Translations under genes and position numbers: made by a program
In this document: piece by piece, positions 60,601-62,157 of the stretch
Layout of the letters: every line of letters starts with the position of its first letter
How positions within the stretch are numbered: position 1 is the stretch's first letter
The notes under the pieces: model-generated
Told to the model about the DNA's origin: nothing
Databases searched by the model: none
Seen by the model: only the letters and a program-made list of their open reading frames with translations
Assembly (NCBI GenBank): GCA_013398275.1
Contig: VZSE01000585.1
Coordinates: 97,376 to 161,375 of the forward strand
Origin: Promerops cafer
Taxonomy: Eukaryota; Chordata; Aves; Passeriformes; Nectariniidae
Direction: 5' to 3'
DNA: 64,000 nt

Positions 60601-62004
60601 TCTGCCTGGATTTCCCTAAGGTTTTTGATACAGCTTGCCATAGCCTTCTTCTAAATAAACTAATGTGTTATTGCTGCCCCCAGGGGGTGGTGGGGTCCTG
60701 TTCAAACTGGCAACCTGTCACAACTGTGGTCCCTCAGGGATCAATATTGGGCCCAACAGTGTTTAATATCTTCATAAGTGATGTGGGTGATGAGATCAGG
60801 TGTACTCTGATGAAGTTTGATGATGATACCAAACTAAGTGAGGCAGCGGGCTCTTTAGAGAGCCATCCAGCAGGAAGACCTGGGTAGGCTGGAAGATTCA
60901 TCAGGAACAAATATTGCACCATGGGAAACATAATCCAGGAGTGCAGCACCCACTGGCATCTATTCTGACTAGGGATAAGCTCCGGGGAAAGGGACCTGGG
61001 GATCCTGCTGGTCAATAAGATCAGTATAAGTGAACACTGAGGCAATCCACCAGGATGTTTCTGGGTTGCATCAACAAGGCCACTCCCAGCAGAATGAAAT
61101 CAGTCATTAGCCCACTCTACTGAGCACTTTTTGGGTTACAGCTGGAATTCGGTGTTCAGTTTTGGTCCCTGTTATGGAAAATAGATATGGGCAGGCTGGT
61201 GGGGGTCCAGCACAGCCATTGTGGCTGGCCACAAATGTGGTCAGAGGACTGGAAGCCTGTCATATGAGCAAAGGCTGAGAGAACTGTTCAAACTTGAGAT
61301 AAGAAGGTTATGGGGAGATCTTATGTTCAGACCATGTTTCAGTGTTTAAAAGGTGGGTACAAAGGAGGAGACTTACTTTTTACAAGATGTCACGTTGAAA
61401 AGACAGGGGGTAATGGATGCAAGTTACTCCTGGGGAGATTCTCATTGGACATAAGAGGGAAATTTTGGAATAACCCTCCCAGGAAAGTTGTGAACTCCCC
61501 AAAACTGACACTTTTAAGTTTGAGCTGGGTAGGATGCTGGGCTATCTTGTTTAGACTGTGGTACTGCCAAAAAAGATTGGGCCAGATAATCCCTGTGGTC
61601 CCTTCCAACCTCATATTCTATGATTCTATAAAAAAAGTATGTCTGTATGTATATGCATTTTATAACTGATAGAGTTCACAGAATAAAACTCTAGGTTTAA
61701 CACTGACAAGAAATTTGACTTTCCCCCTCTCTCCCTCTAAAACTTTAGATTACATTTTCAGAAGGTCAGGCCCTGTCCACAATCACCCTGACAATTCTCG
61801 CGGACAGTGTTGCAGAACTTTCAGAGACAGTGGAAATCACACTCACCCGTGTTACCACTGTGGATGTTCAAGATACCACAAAAGGAGCTGTCATTGATCC
61901 CGAAAGGGCAAGAGCTGTACTTAGCATTTTACCCAGTGACTCTCCACATGGTGTGATTGAGTGGCATATGGAGTCTCTCTTTGTTAAAACCACAGAGCCA
62001 GAAG
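464..62004 (+). CDS. ADGRV1: ADGRV1, internal part: 44 exons, both gene ends outside the window
   Basis: Adhesion G-protein-coupled receptor V1. It forms the ankle links between stereocilia and the fibres of the photoreceptor periciliary membrane, together with usherin, whirlin and PDZD7; human loss causes Usher syndrome 2C (family knowledge). Seen here: 44 exons with AG acceptors and GT donors and matching phases, joining to 9355 nt without a stop. The translation has about 20 Calx-beta units ending in motifs such as NDDPxG and containing DDxPE. It also has one LamG-like domain, one four-cysteine PAN-like insert and a run of EAR/EPTP repeats, an order that I know only from ADGRV1. Donor phases are 17 phase 0, 21 phase 1 and 6 phase 2. 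Shortest introns are 82 nt (54550-54631) and 88 nt (9373-9460); the longest complete intron is 8558 nt (688-9245). Introns under about 1 kb not listed separately hold only AT-rich unique sequence that I could not assign. Confidence 0.97.
3570..4600 (+). mobile_element. CR1 LINE fragment, ORF2 reverse-transcriptase region, degenerate
   Basis: Frames at 4127-4387 and 4272-4706 give CR1 reverse-transcriptase signatures: an LDFSK motif, VPQGSVLGP and a LFNIF motif. At 4392-4403 the catalytic F-A-D-D box reads F-V-N-D, so the first aspartate is lost, and the frame is broken between the two pieces. The element lies in the same orientation as ADGRV1. Its 5' part and true 3' tail are missing: similarity stops at about 4600, where an unrelated 80-bp repeat begins. 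It is an old, dead copy. Confidence 0.88.
4603..4683 (+). repeat. 80-bp dispersed direct repeat, copy 1
   Basis: Shares most bases with 5423-5502, including GAGATACCTGA, GAAGAGAAAG and the terminal AAATTCATGGTTGC. It abuts the end of the CR1 fragment. I do not recognise the family. Confidence 0.75.
5423..5502 (+). repeat. 80-bp dispersed direct repeat, copy 2
   Basis: Second copy of the segment at 4603-4683, in the same orientation and about 820 bp downstream, with scattered substitutions. No CR1 sequence precedes it here. Confidence 0.75.
6175..6369 (-). mobile_element. CR1 3'-end fragment, antisense to ADGRV1
   Basis: Starts with the reverse complement of the CR1 tail octamer (GGAATCATAGAAT), then TTGGAAGGAACCC and GATCATCGAATCCAACTCC, which is how a CR1 3' end reads from the opposite strand. 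About 195 bp remain. It is the only clear antisense CR1 in the window. Confidence 0.85.
8097..8144 (+). repeat. Pure polypyrimidine tract
   Basis: 48 consecutive C/T bases made of CTTTCC, CTTCTTT and similar units, in intron 1 and about 1.1 kb before exon 2. It is a low-complexity tract, not a splice acceptor: no exon-like frame follows the next AG. Confidence 0.85.
9246..9372 (+). CDS. ADGRV1: ADGRV1 window exon 2 (residues 75-117), Calx-beta end
   Basis: Acceptor TTTCCCAG; the first base completes the split Arg codon. It encodes the last strands of the first Calx-beta domain, ending in ENDDPGGVFEF, then a linker ending PYSIK. It leaves in phase 0 at AAG|GTAGCC. The 88-nt intron that follows is the second shortest here. 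Confidence 0.94.
9461..9646 (+). CDS. ADGRV1: ADGRV1 window exon 3 (residues 118-179), Calx-beta
   Basis: Phase 0 at both ends, 186 nt, so it could be skipped in frame. It encodes the first half of a Calx-beta domain: EGDSVELQIVRSRGS, a Y-x-V-x-P strand, then LEFKPGEREI and the GIPE turn. The reading frame continues into the intron up to 9823, but ...CCAGAG|GTAG is the donor that joins in frame with exon 4. Confidence 0.95.
10320..10500 (+). CDS. ADGRV1: ADGRV1 window exon 4 (residues 180-240), Calx-beta
   Basis: Acceptor CTCTTCCAG. It starts LDEAYAVVLSG, completing the IPE-LDE calcium loop of exon 3, and runs to KNDDPHGVIQF, which closes the domain. The next domain opens with VTIKESKGEIIYA. 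It leaves in phase 1 at GCTG|GTAATT. Confidence 0.95.
11069..11232 (+). CDS. ADGRV1: ADGRV1 window exon 5 (residues 240-294), Calx-beta
   Basis: Acceptor TTTTGTAG, completing an Ala codon. It encodes YRLVRNQGNYGNVSVSW, the typical R-x-x-G-x-x-G-x-V-x-V-x-W Calx-beta strand pair, then a GTIFF strand and NITIYSLPDE. It leaves in phase 0 inside the calcium loop, and exon 6 starts VPEE. Confidence 0.95.
11866..11989 (+). CDS. ADGRV1: ADGRV1 window exon 6 (residues 295-336), Calx-beta end
   Basis: Phase 0 in, phase 1 out. It begins VPEEMEVFIIRLFNATGGARLGN and ends with RNDDPIYFA. The usual glycine after NDDP is replaced by isoleucine, so this domain has an atypical end. Confidence 0.94.
12373..12639 (+). 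CDS. ADGRV1: ADGRV1 window exon 7 (residues 336-425), almost a whole Calx-beta domain
   Basis: 267 nt, phase 1 at both ends. It encodes PLTVSITEGSVANFTVLRNG, a VSVQYVTVNGDATAEEGDF segment and DDDTPETDEVFYIFLLNSTG. Only the last strands are in exon 8. It could be skipped without a frame change but would remove one domain. Confidence 0.96.
12640..14053 (+). other. Intron 7 (1414 nt), no recognisable content
   Basis: AT-rich unique sequence with a short A-run near 13268. I see no exon, repeat family or RNA gene. Confidence 0.7.
14054..14180 (+). CDS. ADGRV1: ADGRV1 window exon 8 (residues 425-467), Calx-beta junction
   Basis: Acceptor TTTTTTAG. It encodes GDTVIFNGGVATVLIEANDDPNGIFSL, closing one Calx-beta, then KPVEEGKSNFFL. 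The donor is the strong TT|GTAAGT at 14181 (phase 2). The earlier GTAATT at 14168 would break the frame with exon 9. Confidence 0.94.
14181..16272 (+). other. Intron 8 (2092 nt) with a three-copy minisatellite
   Basis: Apart from the 42-bp tandem repeat at 14441-14565, this is AT-rich unique sequence with no identifiable element. Confidence 0.7.
14441..14565 (+). repeat. Minisatellite, about three 42-bp units
   Basis: Units begin at about 14441, 14483 and 14526. They share AAGATTACAGC, a G-run followed by a T-run, and TATTTTCACAC. The first copy is the most diverged. Confidence 0.85.
16273..16490 (+). CDS. ADGRV1: ADGRV1 window exon 9 (residues 467-540), Calx-beta
   Basis: Acceptor CTGAACAG; the first G completes a Leu codon. 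It encodes LRHRGHFGNVSLTWQLF, GTVYFMDGEGSK, then DQIPEFNEFYILKLVNVSG. It leaves in phase 1 at TTTCAG|GTATTG. Confidence 0.95.
16491..17549 (+). other. Intron 9 (1059 nt), no recognisable content
   Basis: AT-rich unique sequence. I saw no repeat family or exon. Confidence 0.7.
17550..18293 (+). CDS. ADGRV1: ADGRV1 window exon 10 (residues 540-788), Calx-beta end, new Calx-beta start, most of LamG
   Basis: 744 nt, phase 1 at both ends. It first closes a Calx-beta domain (FNDDPFGVFVI). The next one opens with SEDDLSYITDFTIWRQQG and VVRLGWEILSS, and its chain is then interrupted by a LamG/pentraxin-like domain from about MRRHHSGTDALYFSG (near 17863). Typical LamG strands follow: NFTFSAWLIP, GNGTLYYGVKI, STWVHILITLD and IIEFYMDGIPV. 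The LamG fold ends in exon 11. Confidence 0.96.
18294..20371 (+). other. Intron 10 (2078 nt), AT-rich, with an inverted repeat
   Basis: Holds a perfect 10-bp inverted repeat (18554-18563 with 18575-18584) in an AT-rich block. Otherwise it is unique sequence with no recognisable element. Confidence 0.7.
18534..18610. repeat. AT-rich inverted repeat
   Basis: Inner arms CTATATGTAT and ATACATATAG are perfect reverse complements with an 11-nt loop. Outer TAATTAATAATT-like arms are imperfect. Confidence 0.7.
20372..20745 (+). CDS. ADGRV1: ADGRV1 window exon 11 (residues 788-912), LamG end and second half of the interrupted Calx-beta
   Basis: Acceptor TTCTTCTCAG, completing a Gly codon. It encodes IVRIGAGINGNSRYTGLMQD and VRLYERKLTQAEIYEL, the classic LamG C-terminal strands (near 20393-20490). 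It then returns to Calx-beta with SDVHPVSGYLEYRQGET, a KDDKEEEGEELFILKL calcium loop and GGARISQENTTARL. It closes with KSDNANGLFGF, a divergent form of NDDPxG. Confidence 0.96.
20746..22733 (+). other. Intron 11 (1988 nt) with an old LTR
   Basis: Contains the ERVL-type LTR copy at about 21071-21485. The remainder is AT-rich unique sequence. Confidence 0.7.
21071..21485 (+). mobile_element. Degenerate ERVL-type LTR, sense orientation
   Basis: Matches, from memory, the widespread bird ERVL-type LTR: TGTCTTGG start, AGAGAGTTC, a GGACAGCTGACC block and AACTGAC. A TATAAA box at 21320-21325 is followed by an ATTAAA at 21458-21463 in the expected poly(A) position. No internal viral region and no clear target duplication were found, so the 3' limit is approximate. 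It is an old copy fixed in an intron. Confidence 0.65.
22734..22910 (+). CDS. ADGRV1: ADGRV1 window exon 12 (residues 913-971), Calx-beta
   Basis: 177 nt, phase 0 at both ends. It encodes DEGSTISCVVERTRGALDYV, the VYINYIISQV strand and SSGTITFLPWQRSE, the first half of a Calx-beta. It can be skipped in frame. Confidence 0.95.
22911..24474 (+). other. Intron 12 (1564 nt), no recognisable content
   Basis: AT-rich unique sequence. Repeated ATAT/TGTTTAT stretches around 23170-23220 are low complexity. Confidence 0.7.
24475..24655 (+). CDS. ADGRV1: ADGRV1 window exon 13 (residues 972-1032), Calx-beta end
   Basis: Acceptor CTTCTCTAG. It encodes VLNLHVIDDDIPELNEYF, a long acidic and serine/threonine-rich stretch before ISIKASDHPYG, and leaves in phase 1. 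The loop between GKLGS and the last strand (PTSGASIDPEKET) is longer than in other repeats. Confidence 0.95.
25219..25421 (+). CDS. ADGRV1: ADGRV1 window exon 14 (residues 1032-1099), proline-rich linker and Calx-beta start
   Basis: Acceptor GCCTTTCAG. It starts LLQFSVGPPPQPSDE, a proline-rich linker longer than the usual inter-domain joint. It then has ITVKEEVGHIRLLVVRAQG and VLMEYRTV, the start of a Calx-beta. It leaves in phase 0 at CAG|GTATGA. The 636-nt intron that follows holds nothing I recognise. Confidence 0.95.
26058..26187 (+). CDS. ADGRV1: ADGRV1 window exon 15 (residues 1100-1143), Calx-beta
   Basis: Acceptor TATTTCAG. It encodes GSMEFQPGERYKYITVNITD, the NSIPELEKTF calcium loop and VELLNPEGG. 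It leaves in phase 1 at GGAG|GTAAGG. Confidence 0.95.
26188..27626 (+). other. Intron 15 (1439 nt), no recognisable content
   Basis: AT-rich with an A-run at about 26463-26477. I see no transposon, exon or RNA gene. Confidence 0.7.
27627..27707 (+). CDS. ADGRV1: ADGRV1 window exon 16 (residues 1143-1170), short exon in a Calx-beta
   Basis: 81 nt, phase 1 at both ends, one of the shortest exons here. It encodes VAELFRNDGSGSGDGNMDFF and a short tail, a glycine/serine-rich loop between two late Calx-beta strands. The acceptor CACCTTAAAG is poor in pyrimidines, so I rely on frame and family agreement for this start. Confidence 0.9.
27708..29424 (+). other. Intron 16 (1717 nt) with a pyrimidine repeat and the largest assembly gap
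   Basis: Holds a TTTCC microsatellite (28377-28442) that runs into 391 N, followed by more CTTCCCT repeat. The rest is AT-rich unique sequence. Confidence 0.85.
28377..28858 (+). repeat. TTTCC/CTTCCCT polypyrimidine repeat interrupted by an assembly gap
   Basis: About 13 TTTCC units precede 391 N (28443-28833), and 25 further pure pyrimidines follow. The gap length is that of the given sequence and may not be the true length. Confidence 0.9.
29425..29564 (+). CDS. ADGRV1: ADGRV1 window exon 17 (residues 1170-1216), Calx-beta junction
   Basis: Acceptor TTAACAG. It encodes SLGIASHILVTIEASDDAHG, closing one Calx-beta, and then VNGTEPEDGDSSVVLQ, opening the next. It leaves in phase 0 at CAG|GTTAGA. 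The 415-nt intron that follows holds nothing I recognise. Confidence 0.95.
29980..30589 (+). CDS. ADGRV1: ADGRV1 window exon 18 (residues 1217-1420), parts of two Calx-beta domains
   Basis: 610 nt. It encodes VVRSHGALSQVTLHW, then PDDVPELDKMF and ANDDPYGVFIF, closing one domain. The next runs from VEEETKNISLTVIRCGG through VMVKYRTI to DDDDPERSESVF. The loop between VKYRTI and GKDFIPVTGYVIF is about 20 residues, longer than typical. It leaves in phase 1 at CCAA|GTAAGT. Confidence 0.96.
30872..30910 (+). repeat. AAAT/AAAC tetranucleotide microsatellite
   Basis: Nine or ten AAAT or AAAC units in the 577-nt intron after exon 18. Nothing else was recognised in that intron. Confidence 0.85.
31167..31382 (+). 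CDS. ADGRV1: ADGRV1 window exon 19 (residues 1420-1492), Calx-beta junction
   Basis: 216 nt, phase 1 at both ends. It encodes TNSPRLGLVDETIAHVIINA and NDDAFGTLQL, then VRVAENYVGPIINVTRTGG and VSVKFKA. The reading frame ends soon after the donor GCTG|GTAAGA. The 1216-nt intron that follows is AT-rich and I see nothing in it. Confidence 0.96.
32599..32814 (+). CDS. ADGRV1: ADGRV1 window exon 20 (residues 1492-1564), Calx-beta second half
   Basis: Also 216 nt and phase 1 at both ends. It encodes GEDYSVASSDVVLLEGETSK, INDINPELEESFYVQLLNQT and EASDDPFGSF. With exon 19 it covers a domain split at the loop before GEDY. Confidence 0.96.
33005..33310 (+). mobile_element. CR1 3'-end fragment, sense orientation
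   Basis: Contains the CR1 3' block: GAACATGAGGAAGACC, TTCTTTACTGTGCAGGTGA, AACAGGTTGCCCAGAGAGG and CCCTTCCAACCTGACCC. It ends with ATTCTATGATTCTGTGA, the octamer-like CR1 tail. It lies in intron 20 (32815-33682) and is 5'-truncated. Confidence 0.9.
33683..33927 (+). CDS. ADGRV1: ADGRV1 window exon 21 (residues 1564-1645), Calx-beta
   Basis: The acceptor is the AG at 33681-33682. A second AG ends at 33690, eight bases downstream, and would shift the frame. It encodes FTVEEPEFGSVTINLPIIRN, GNVTVQW, a GNITFAPGEAIQ strand and DDVPEVEE. It leaves in phase 0 inside the calcium loop. Confidence 0.94.
34126..34307 (+). CDS. ADGRV1: ADGRV1 window exon 22 (residues 1646-1706), Calx-beta junction
   Basis: Acceptor TTTTTGAG, unusual because of the G before AG, but frame and content fit: IVLIELTQASNGGAIGLDS, then PANDNPYGTVFF closes the domain. 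IQEPLEGNLLANISVRR opens the next. The donor AG|GTCTGT is weak and phase 2. Confidence 0.9.
35092..35903 (+). CDS. ADGRV1: ADGRV1 window exon 23 (residues 1706-1977), Calx-beta carrying a four-cysteine PAN-like insert
   Basis: 812 nt, the largest exon here. It opens with SGGRFGQLQIFYSTS, a Calx-beta strand pair. About 110 residues follow that do not belong to that fold. They include LYACATQCLKEQACSAFTF and a later CFWL, with cysteine codons at 35273, 35285, 35303 and 35345. The C-x3-C-x5-C-x-A-F spacing followed by C-x-W/L resembles PAN/apple modules. The Calx-beta resumes at GSDYESVTRQWAIMQEGEE, has DSLPELDEKF and ends NGDAFGVFKI. A further domain begins with VEVEERPQAHVQLMVHRTEG-like strands and reaches a DFVGVGEIMVFAEG segment. 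It leaves in phase 1. Confidence 0.96.
35904..37116 (+). other. Intron 23 (1213 nt), low-complexity start, otherwise unique
   Basis: A short CA/ACAC and A-run stretch lies at 35950-35996. The rest is AT-rich with no recognised element. Confidence 0.7.
37117..37326 (+). CDS. ADGRV1: ADGRV1 window exon 24 (residues 1977-2047), Calx-beta second half
   Basis: 210 nt, phase 1 at both ends. It encodes GETKRMVTLTILDDPEPEDN, IIISLVHTEGGSRI, then ANDNVAGIISF, a divergent NDDPxG, and SVIGREG. Confidence 0.96.
39751..39797 (+). repeat. Short tandem repeat, about four TGTCTATATTG units
   Basis: Imperfect copies of an 11-bp unit in succession, the last reading TGTCTGTATTG. Confidence 0.8.
41127..41189. 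other. Assembly gap (63 N)
   Basis: Run of N inside intron 24; no coding sequence is affected. Confidence 0.99.
41628..41758 (+). CDS. ADGRV1: ADGRV1 window exon 25 (residues 2047-2090), Calx-beta first half
   Basis: Acceptor TTTGTAG. It encodes EQLQFHIVRTAPGLGNVTVE, then WKIVGHNV and GILFFPE, and leaves in phase 0 at GAA|GTGAGT. Confidence 0.95.
42002..42101 (+). CDS. ADGRV1: ADGRV1 window exon 26 (residues 2091-2124), Calx-beta calcium loop
   Basis: 100 nt. It encodes NTTLYVHLLDDHIPEEKEEY and VLYNIKTE. Acceptor ATTTACAG, phase 0 in and phase 1 out at GAAG|GTAATG. The 931-nt intron that follows is AT-rich and unassigned. Confidence 0.94.
43033..43212 (+). CDS. ADGRV1: ADGRV1 window exon 27 (residues 2124-2184), Calx-beta junction
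   Basis: 180 nt, phase 1 at both ends. It encodes a GYEAVLTVEASDEPHGVLNF close, then VVLLPEENKTVQLFINREFG opens the next domain. The donor CTAG|GTTTGT is weak. Confidence 0.95.
43213..44696 (+). other. Intron 27 (1484 nt), no recognisable content
   Basis: AT-rich unique sequence; nothing recognised. Confidence 0.7.
44697..44860 (+). CDS. ADGRV1: ADGRV1 window exon 28 (residues 2184-2238), Calx-beta
   Basis: Acceptor TTTTAAACAG. It encodes AINVTYATVPG, an extended loop (LSNQTEGTLAEPGADYVA) and VILKEGETSAAINVTILE. It leaves in phase 0, and exon 29 starts DDVPE. The 537-nt intron that follows is unassigned. Confidence 0.95.
45398..45491 (+). CDS. ADGRV1: ADGRV1 window exon 29 (residues 2239-2270), Calx-beta calcium loop
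   Basis: 94 nt. It encodes DDVPEVQEFFLINLTSVELI and a serine-rich loop ending PPRL. It leaves in phase 1 at CTGG|GTAAAA. The open frame running on to 45781 is intron. Confidence 0.93.
45492..48118 (+). other. Intron 29 (2627 nt), no recognisable content
   Basis: AT-rich unique sequence. I found no CR1 or LTR signature and no exon. Confidence 0.7.
48119..48197 (+). CDS. ADGRV1: ADGRV1 window exon 30 (residues 2270-2296), Calx-beta junction, short
   Basis: 79 nt, the shortest exon here. It encodes EGLASQIIIDANDGVSGVVE and WEST. The donor CCAA|GTAAGT gives phase 2, and the split Asn codon is completed by exon 31. The 630-nt intron that follows is unassigned. Confidence 0.93.
48828..48966 (+). 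CDS. ADGRV1: ADGRV1 window exon 31 (residues 2296-2342), Calx-beta first half
   Basis: Acceptor after a long T-run (TGTTTTAG). It encodes NFEVNESHGNLTIMAYRSKG, SVFFYAQNLEAQLGLDF and VIPR, and leaves in phase 0 at AGG|GTAAGA. The 526-nt intron that follows is unassigned. Confidence 0.95.
49493..49634 (+). CDS. ADGRV1: ADGRV1 window exon 32 (residues 2343-2390), Calx-beta
   Basis: Acceptor CAATGCTAG. It encodes FFADGERNKSVVVVICDDD, IPEGVEKFQLILTNPSFG and LELGENTT. It leaves in phase 1 at ACAG|GTAAAA. The acceptor has few pyrimidines close to it, but the frame fits. Confidence 0.93.
50057..50319 (+). CDS. ADGRV1: ADGRV1 window exon 33 (residues 2390-2477), Calx-beta junction
   Basis: Acceptor TCTCAAAAG, phase 1 in. 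It encodes ANDDGHGILSFNNSDHFFLR, VAVLNIIREPPQGIFGTVSV and YIVLEEGVRFK. It leaves in phase 0 at AAG|GTAATA. Confidence 0.95.
50320..51767 (+). other. Intron 33 (1448 nt), no recognisable content
   Basis: Unique sequence, slightly richer in G+C near its end. No transposon or exon was recognised. Confidence 0.7.
51768..51943 (+). CDS. ADGRV1: ADGRV1 window exon 34 (residues 2478-2536), Calx-beta end lacking the NDD motif
   Basis: Acceptor TCTTGTTAG. It encodes ISAILDEEPELDEHFIVTLF, NPTGGARLGTRVQTMITIL, then QNQAPLGLFSI in place of NDDPxG, and VTNR. It leaves in phase 2 at ATAG|GTACTG. Confidence 0.95.
51944..53414 (+). other. Intron 34 (1471 nt) half filled by a CR1
   Basis: The CR1 at 52341-53138 makes this the most G+C-rich stretch of the window. 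The flanks are AT-rich unique sequence. Confidence 0.85.
52341..53138 (+). mobile_element. CR1 LINE 3' part, sense orientation
   Basis: Reads GGACAAGCTGAAACAGTGG, then GTTTAACAAGACCAAGTG, TGAGGAAAGGCTGAGAGA, ATCAGGAAGACATTCTTTAC and GGAGGTGTTCAAGGCCAGG. It ends AACCCAAACCATTCTGTGAT plus a tail. This is the best-preserved CR1 in the window, 5'-truncated within the end of ORF2. Minus-strand open frames over 52300-52726 are by-products of its base composition. Confidence 0.92.
53415..53539 (+). CDS. ADGRV1: ADGRV1 window exon 35 (residues 2536-2578), Calx-beta start before the EAR region
   Basis: Acceptor CAAATTTAG, completing an Arg codon. It encodes TFTVEEANTTVYLKVSRSNG and VSVEWETLSDTAFG, the first half of a Calx-beta. 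It leaves in phase 1 at ATCA|GTACGT, and the EAR repeats follow. Confidence 0.95.
54234..54290 (+). mobile_element. Short CR1 tail remnant, sense orientation
   Basis: AGCTGGACTTGATGATCC, GGGTCCCTTTCAAC and ATTCTGTGATT match the last bases of a CR1 element. It lies in the 843-nt intron before exon 36. Confidence 0.75.
54383..54549 (+). CDS. ADGRV1: ADGRV1 window exon 36 (residues 2578-2633), first EAR/EPTP repeat
   Basis: Acceptor GTATTGCAG. It encodes VLSVLQSFVEESAASWCFFT and YQWKGVFVAIE. The Y-x-W-x-x-x-F pattern is the hallmark of EAR/EPTP repeats, which build a beta-propeller as in LGI proteins. Phase 0 out; the next intron is only 82 nt. Confidence 0.93.
54632..54775 (+). CDS. ADGRV1: ADGRV1 window exon 37 (residues 2634-2681), second EAR/EPTP repeat
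   Basis: 144 nt, phase 0 at both ends. It encodes NPKSCVSFQIHASPYLVITH, a polar loop and SVYAFMPGRKLLK. One blade is close to one exon, and it can be skipped in frame. Confidence 0.93.
54920..55318 (+). mobile_element. ERVL-type solo LTR with a perfect 5-bp target duplication
   Basis: 399 bp, beginning TGTTCTGGTTTAGG and ending CCTAAACCATGACA, so the TG...CA ends lie in near-perfect inverted repeats. It is flanked on both sides by GTTAT (54915-54919 and 55319-55323). Internal blocks AAAGTTAATTTTGCAGTAGC and CTATCTCAACCCATGA are those of the widespread bird ERVL-type LTR (from memory). A central part appears deleted. The expected poly(A) signal is eroded to AGTAAA near 55167. It is an old fixed copy with no viral genes. 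Confidence 0.88.
55644..55751 (+). CDS. ADGRV1: ADGRV1 window exon 38 (residues 2682-2717), third EAR/EPTP repeat
   Basis: 108 nt, phase 0 at both ends. It encodes TLVKHFAVDEEDYLVFVSDT and TSFSSIQ, and its blade is completed by IFQWNKDMFVLHHQL in exon 39. Acceptor TTCCTTGTAG. The 503-nt intron that follows is unassigned. Confidence 0.93.
56255..56507 (+). CDS. ADGRV1: ADGRV1 window exon 39 (residues 2718-2802), EAR/EPTP repeats 3 to 5
   Basis: Acceptor TTTGTACAG. It encodes IFQWNKDMFVLHHQL, then NIALFPRGGIMYLVVSLSN and LLYQWLNNEFRNLHQLP, then HMEAWTSGSDIYLIVAK. Two Y/F-x-W-x-x-x-F motifs are present. It leaves in phase 1 at AAAG|GTATTT. The 669-nt intron that follows is unassigned. Confidence 0.95.
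57177..57296 (+). CDS. ADGRV1: ADGRV1 window exon 40 (residues 2802-2842), EAR/EPTP repeats 5 and 6
   Basis: 120 nt, phase 1 at both ends. It encodes NSEIFVWETGQSTFRHFQSL, ending blade 5, then AVRNIHVFLPPSGL, starting blade 6. Donor TTAG|GTAAGA; the next intron is 187 nt. Confidence 0.94.
57484..57706 (+). CDS. ADGRV1: ADGRV1 window exon 41 (residues 2842-2916), EAR/EPTP repeats 6 and 7
   Basis: Acceptor CTCAATGTAG. It encodes HILLSGKDTTALYSWNSEGN and QFSLMLEAP (blade 6), then ITSTTARSLNSSKSLIALSV and QIYEL, which looks like a divergent seventh repeat. It ends SNQSDFIP, the returning Calx-beta strand. It leaves in phase 2 at CTAG|GTAAAC. Confidence 0.94.
58171..58375 (+). CDS. ADGRV1: ADGRV1 window exon 42 (residues 2916-2984), Calx-beta second half after the EAR region
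   Basis: Acceptor TATGCTAG, completing a Ser codon. It encodes SGELIFEPGDMEAVIAVNIL, DDAIPEEEECFKVWLKNPKG and PPNDNAYGVIAFAQ. It continues the domain begun in exon 35. Phase 0 out; the 950-nt intron that follows is unassigned. Confidence 0.95.
59326..59472 (+). CDS. ADGRV1: ADGRV1 window exon 43 (residues 2985-3033), Calx-beta first half
   Basis: 147 nt, phase 0 at both ends. It encodes LFKQIEEMEQDSLITLNIER, GAYGRVTVEWIANGS and DIFPTSGM. The donor is ATG|GTATTT. The frame runs on into the intron to 59568, but only this donor joins with exon 44. Confidence 0.93.
60311..60395 (+). repeat. ATGATAAAA and GAA microsatellites with a small hairpin
   Basis: Several GATAAAAAT-like units end at 60360. 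An inverted copy follows after a 4-nt loop (60349-60360 with 60365-60375), then a GAA run. Confidence 0.8.
60592..61632 (+). mobile_element. CR1 LINE fragment with reverse-transcriptase remains, sense orientation
   Basis: The first frame reads CLDFPKVFDTACHSLLLNK-like sequence. A second frame at 60663-60887 has VPQGSILGPTVFNIFISDVG and KFDDDTKLSEAAG, where the catalytic aspartate pair is kept. Frameshifts and stops break the ORF. It continues through the CR1 3' region and ends CCCTTCCAACC, ATTCTATGATTCTATAAAA. The 5' end is truncated. Confidence 0.92.
61749..62004 (+). CDS. ADGRV1: ADGRV1 window exon 44 (residues 3034-3119), Calx-beta, last exon in the window
   Basis: Acceptor AACTTTAG, phase 0 in. 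It encodes ITFSEGQALSTITLTILADS, VAELSETVEITLTRVTT, a loop with DPERARAV, then PSDSPHGVIEW and VKTTEPE. It leaves in phase 1 at GAAG|GTAAGT. The next exon is not found before 64000. Confidence 0.95.
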
Positions 62005-62082
62005 GTAAGTCTGTTTCTTGATTCTTAGGAGAGTGTGTGTTTTTTTCAAAGTCAGCAATGCTGAAGTTATAACACTGGTTAC

Positions 62083-62157
62083 ATATATATATATATATAT
62101 TGTCTATNNNNNNNNNNNNNNNNNNNNNTATATATATATACAGTCTATATATATATG
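62083..62157 (+). repeat. AT dinucleotide repeat with an assembly gap
   Basis: TA repeats stand on both sides of 21 N (62108-62128), each followed by a GTCTAT-like motif. Confidence 0.9.

Larger units (their letters stand above)
59473..61748 (+). other. Intron 43 (2276 nt) with a microsatellite and a CR1
   Basis: Holds the ATGATAAAA and GAA repeats (60311-60395) and the CR1 at 60592-61632. The first 800 bases are unassigned. Confidence 0.85.
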
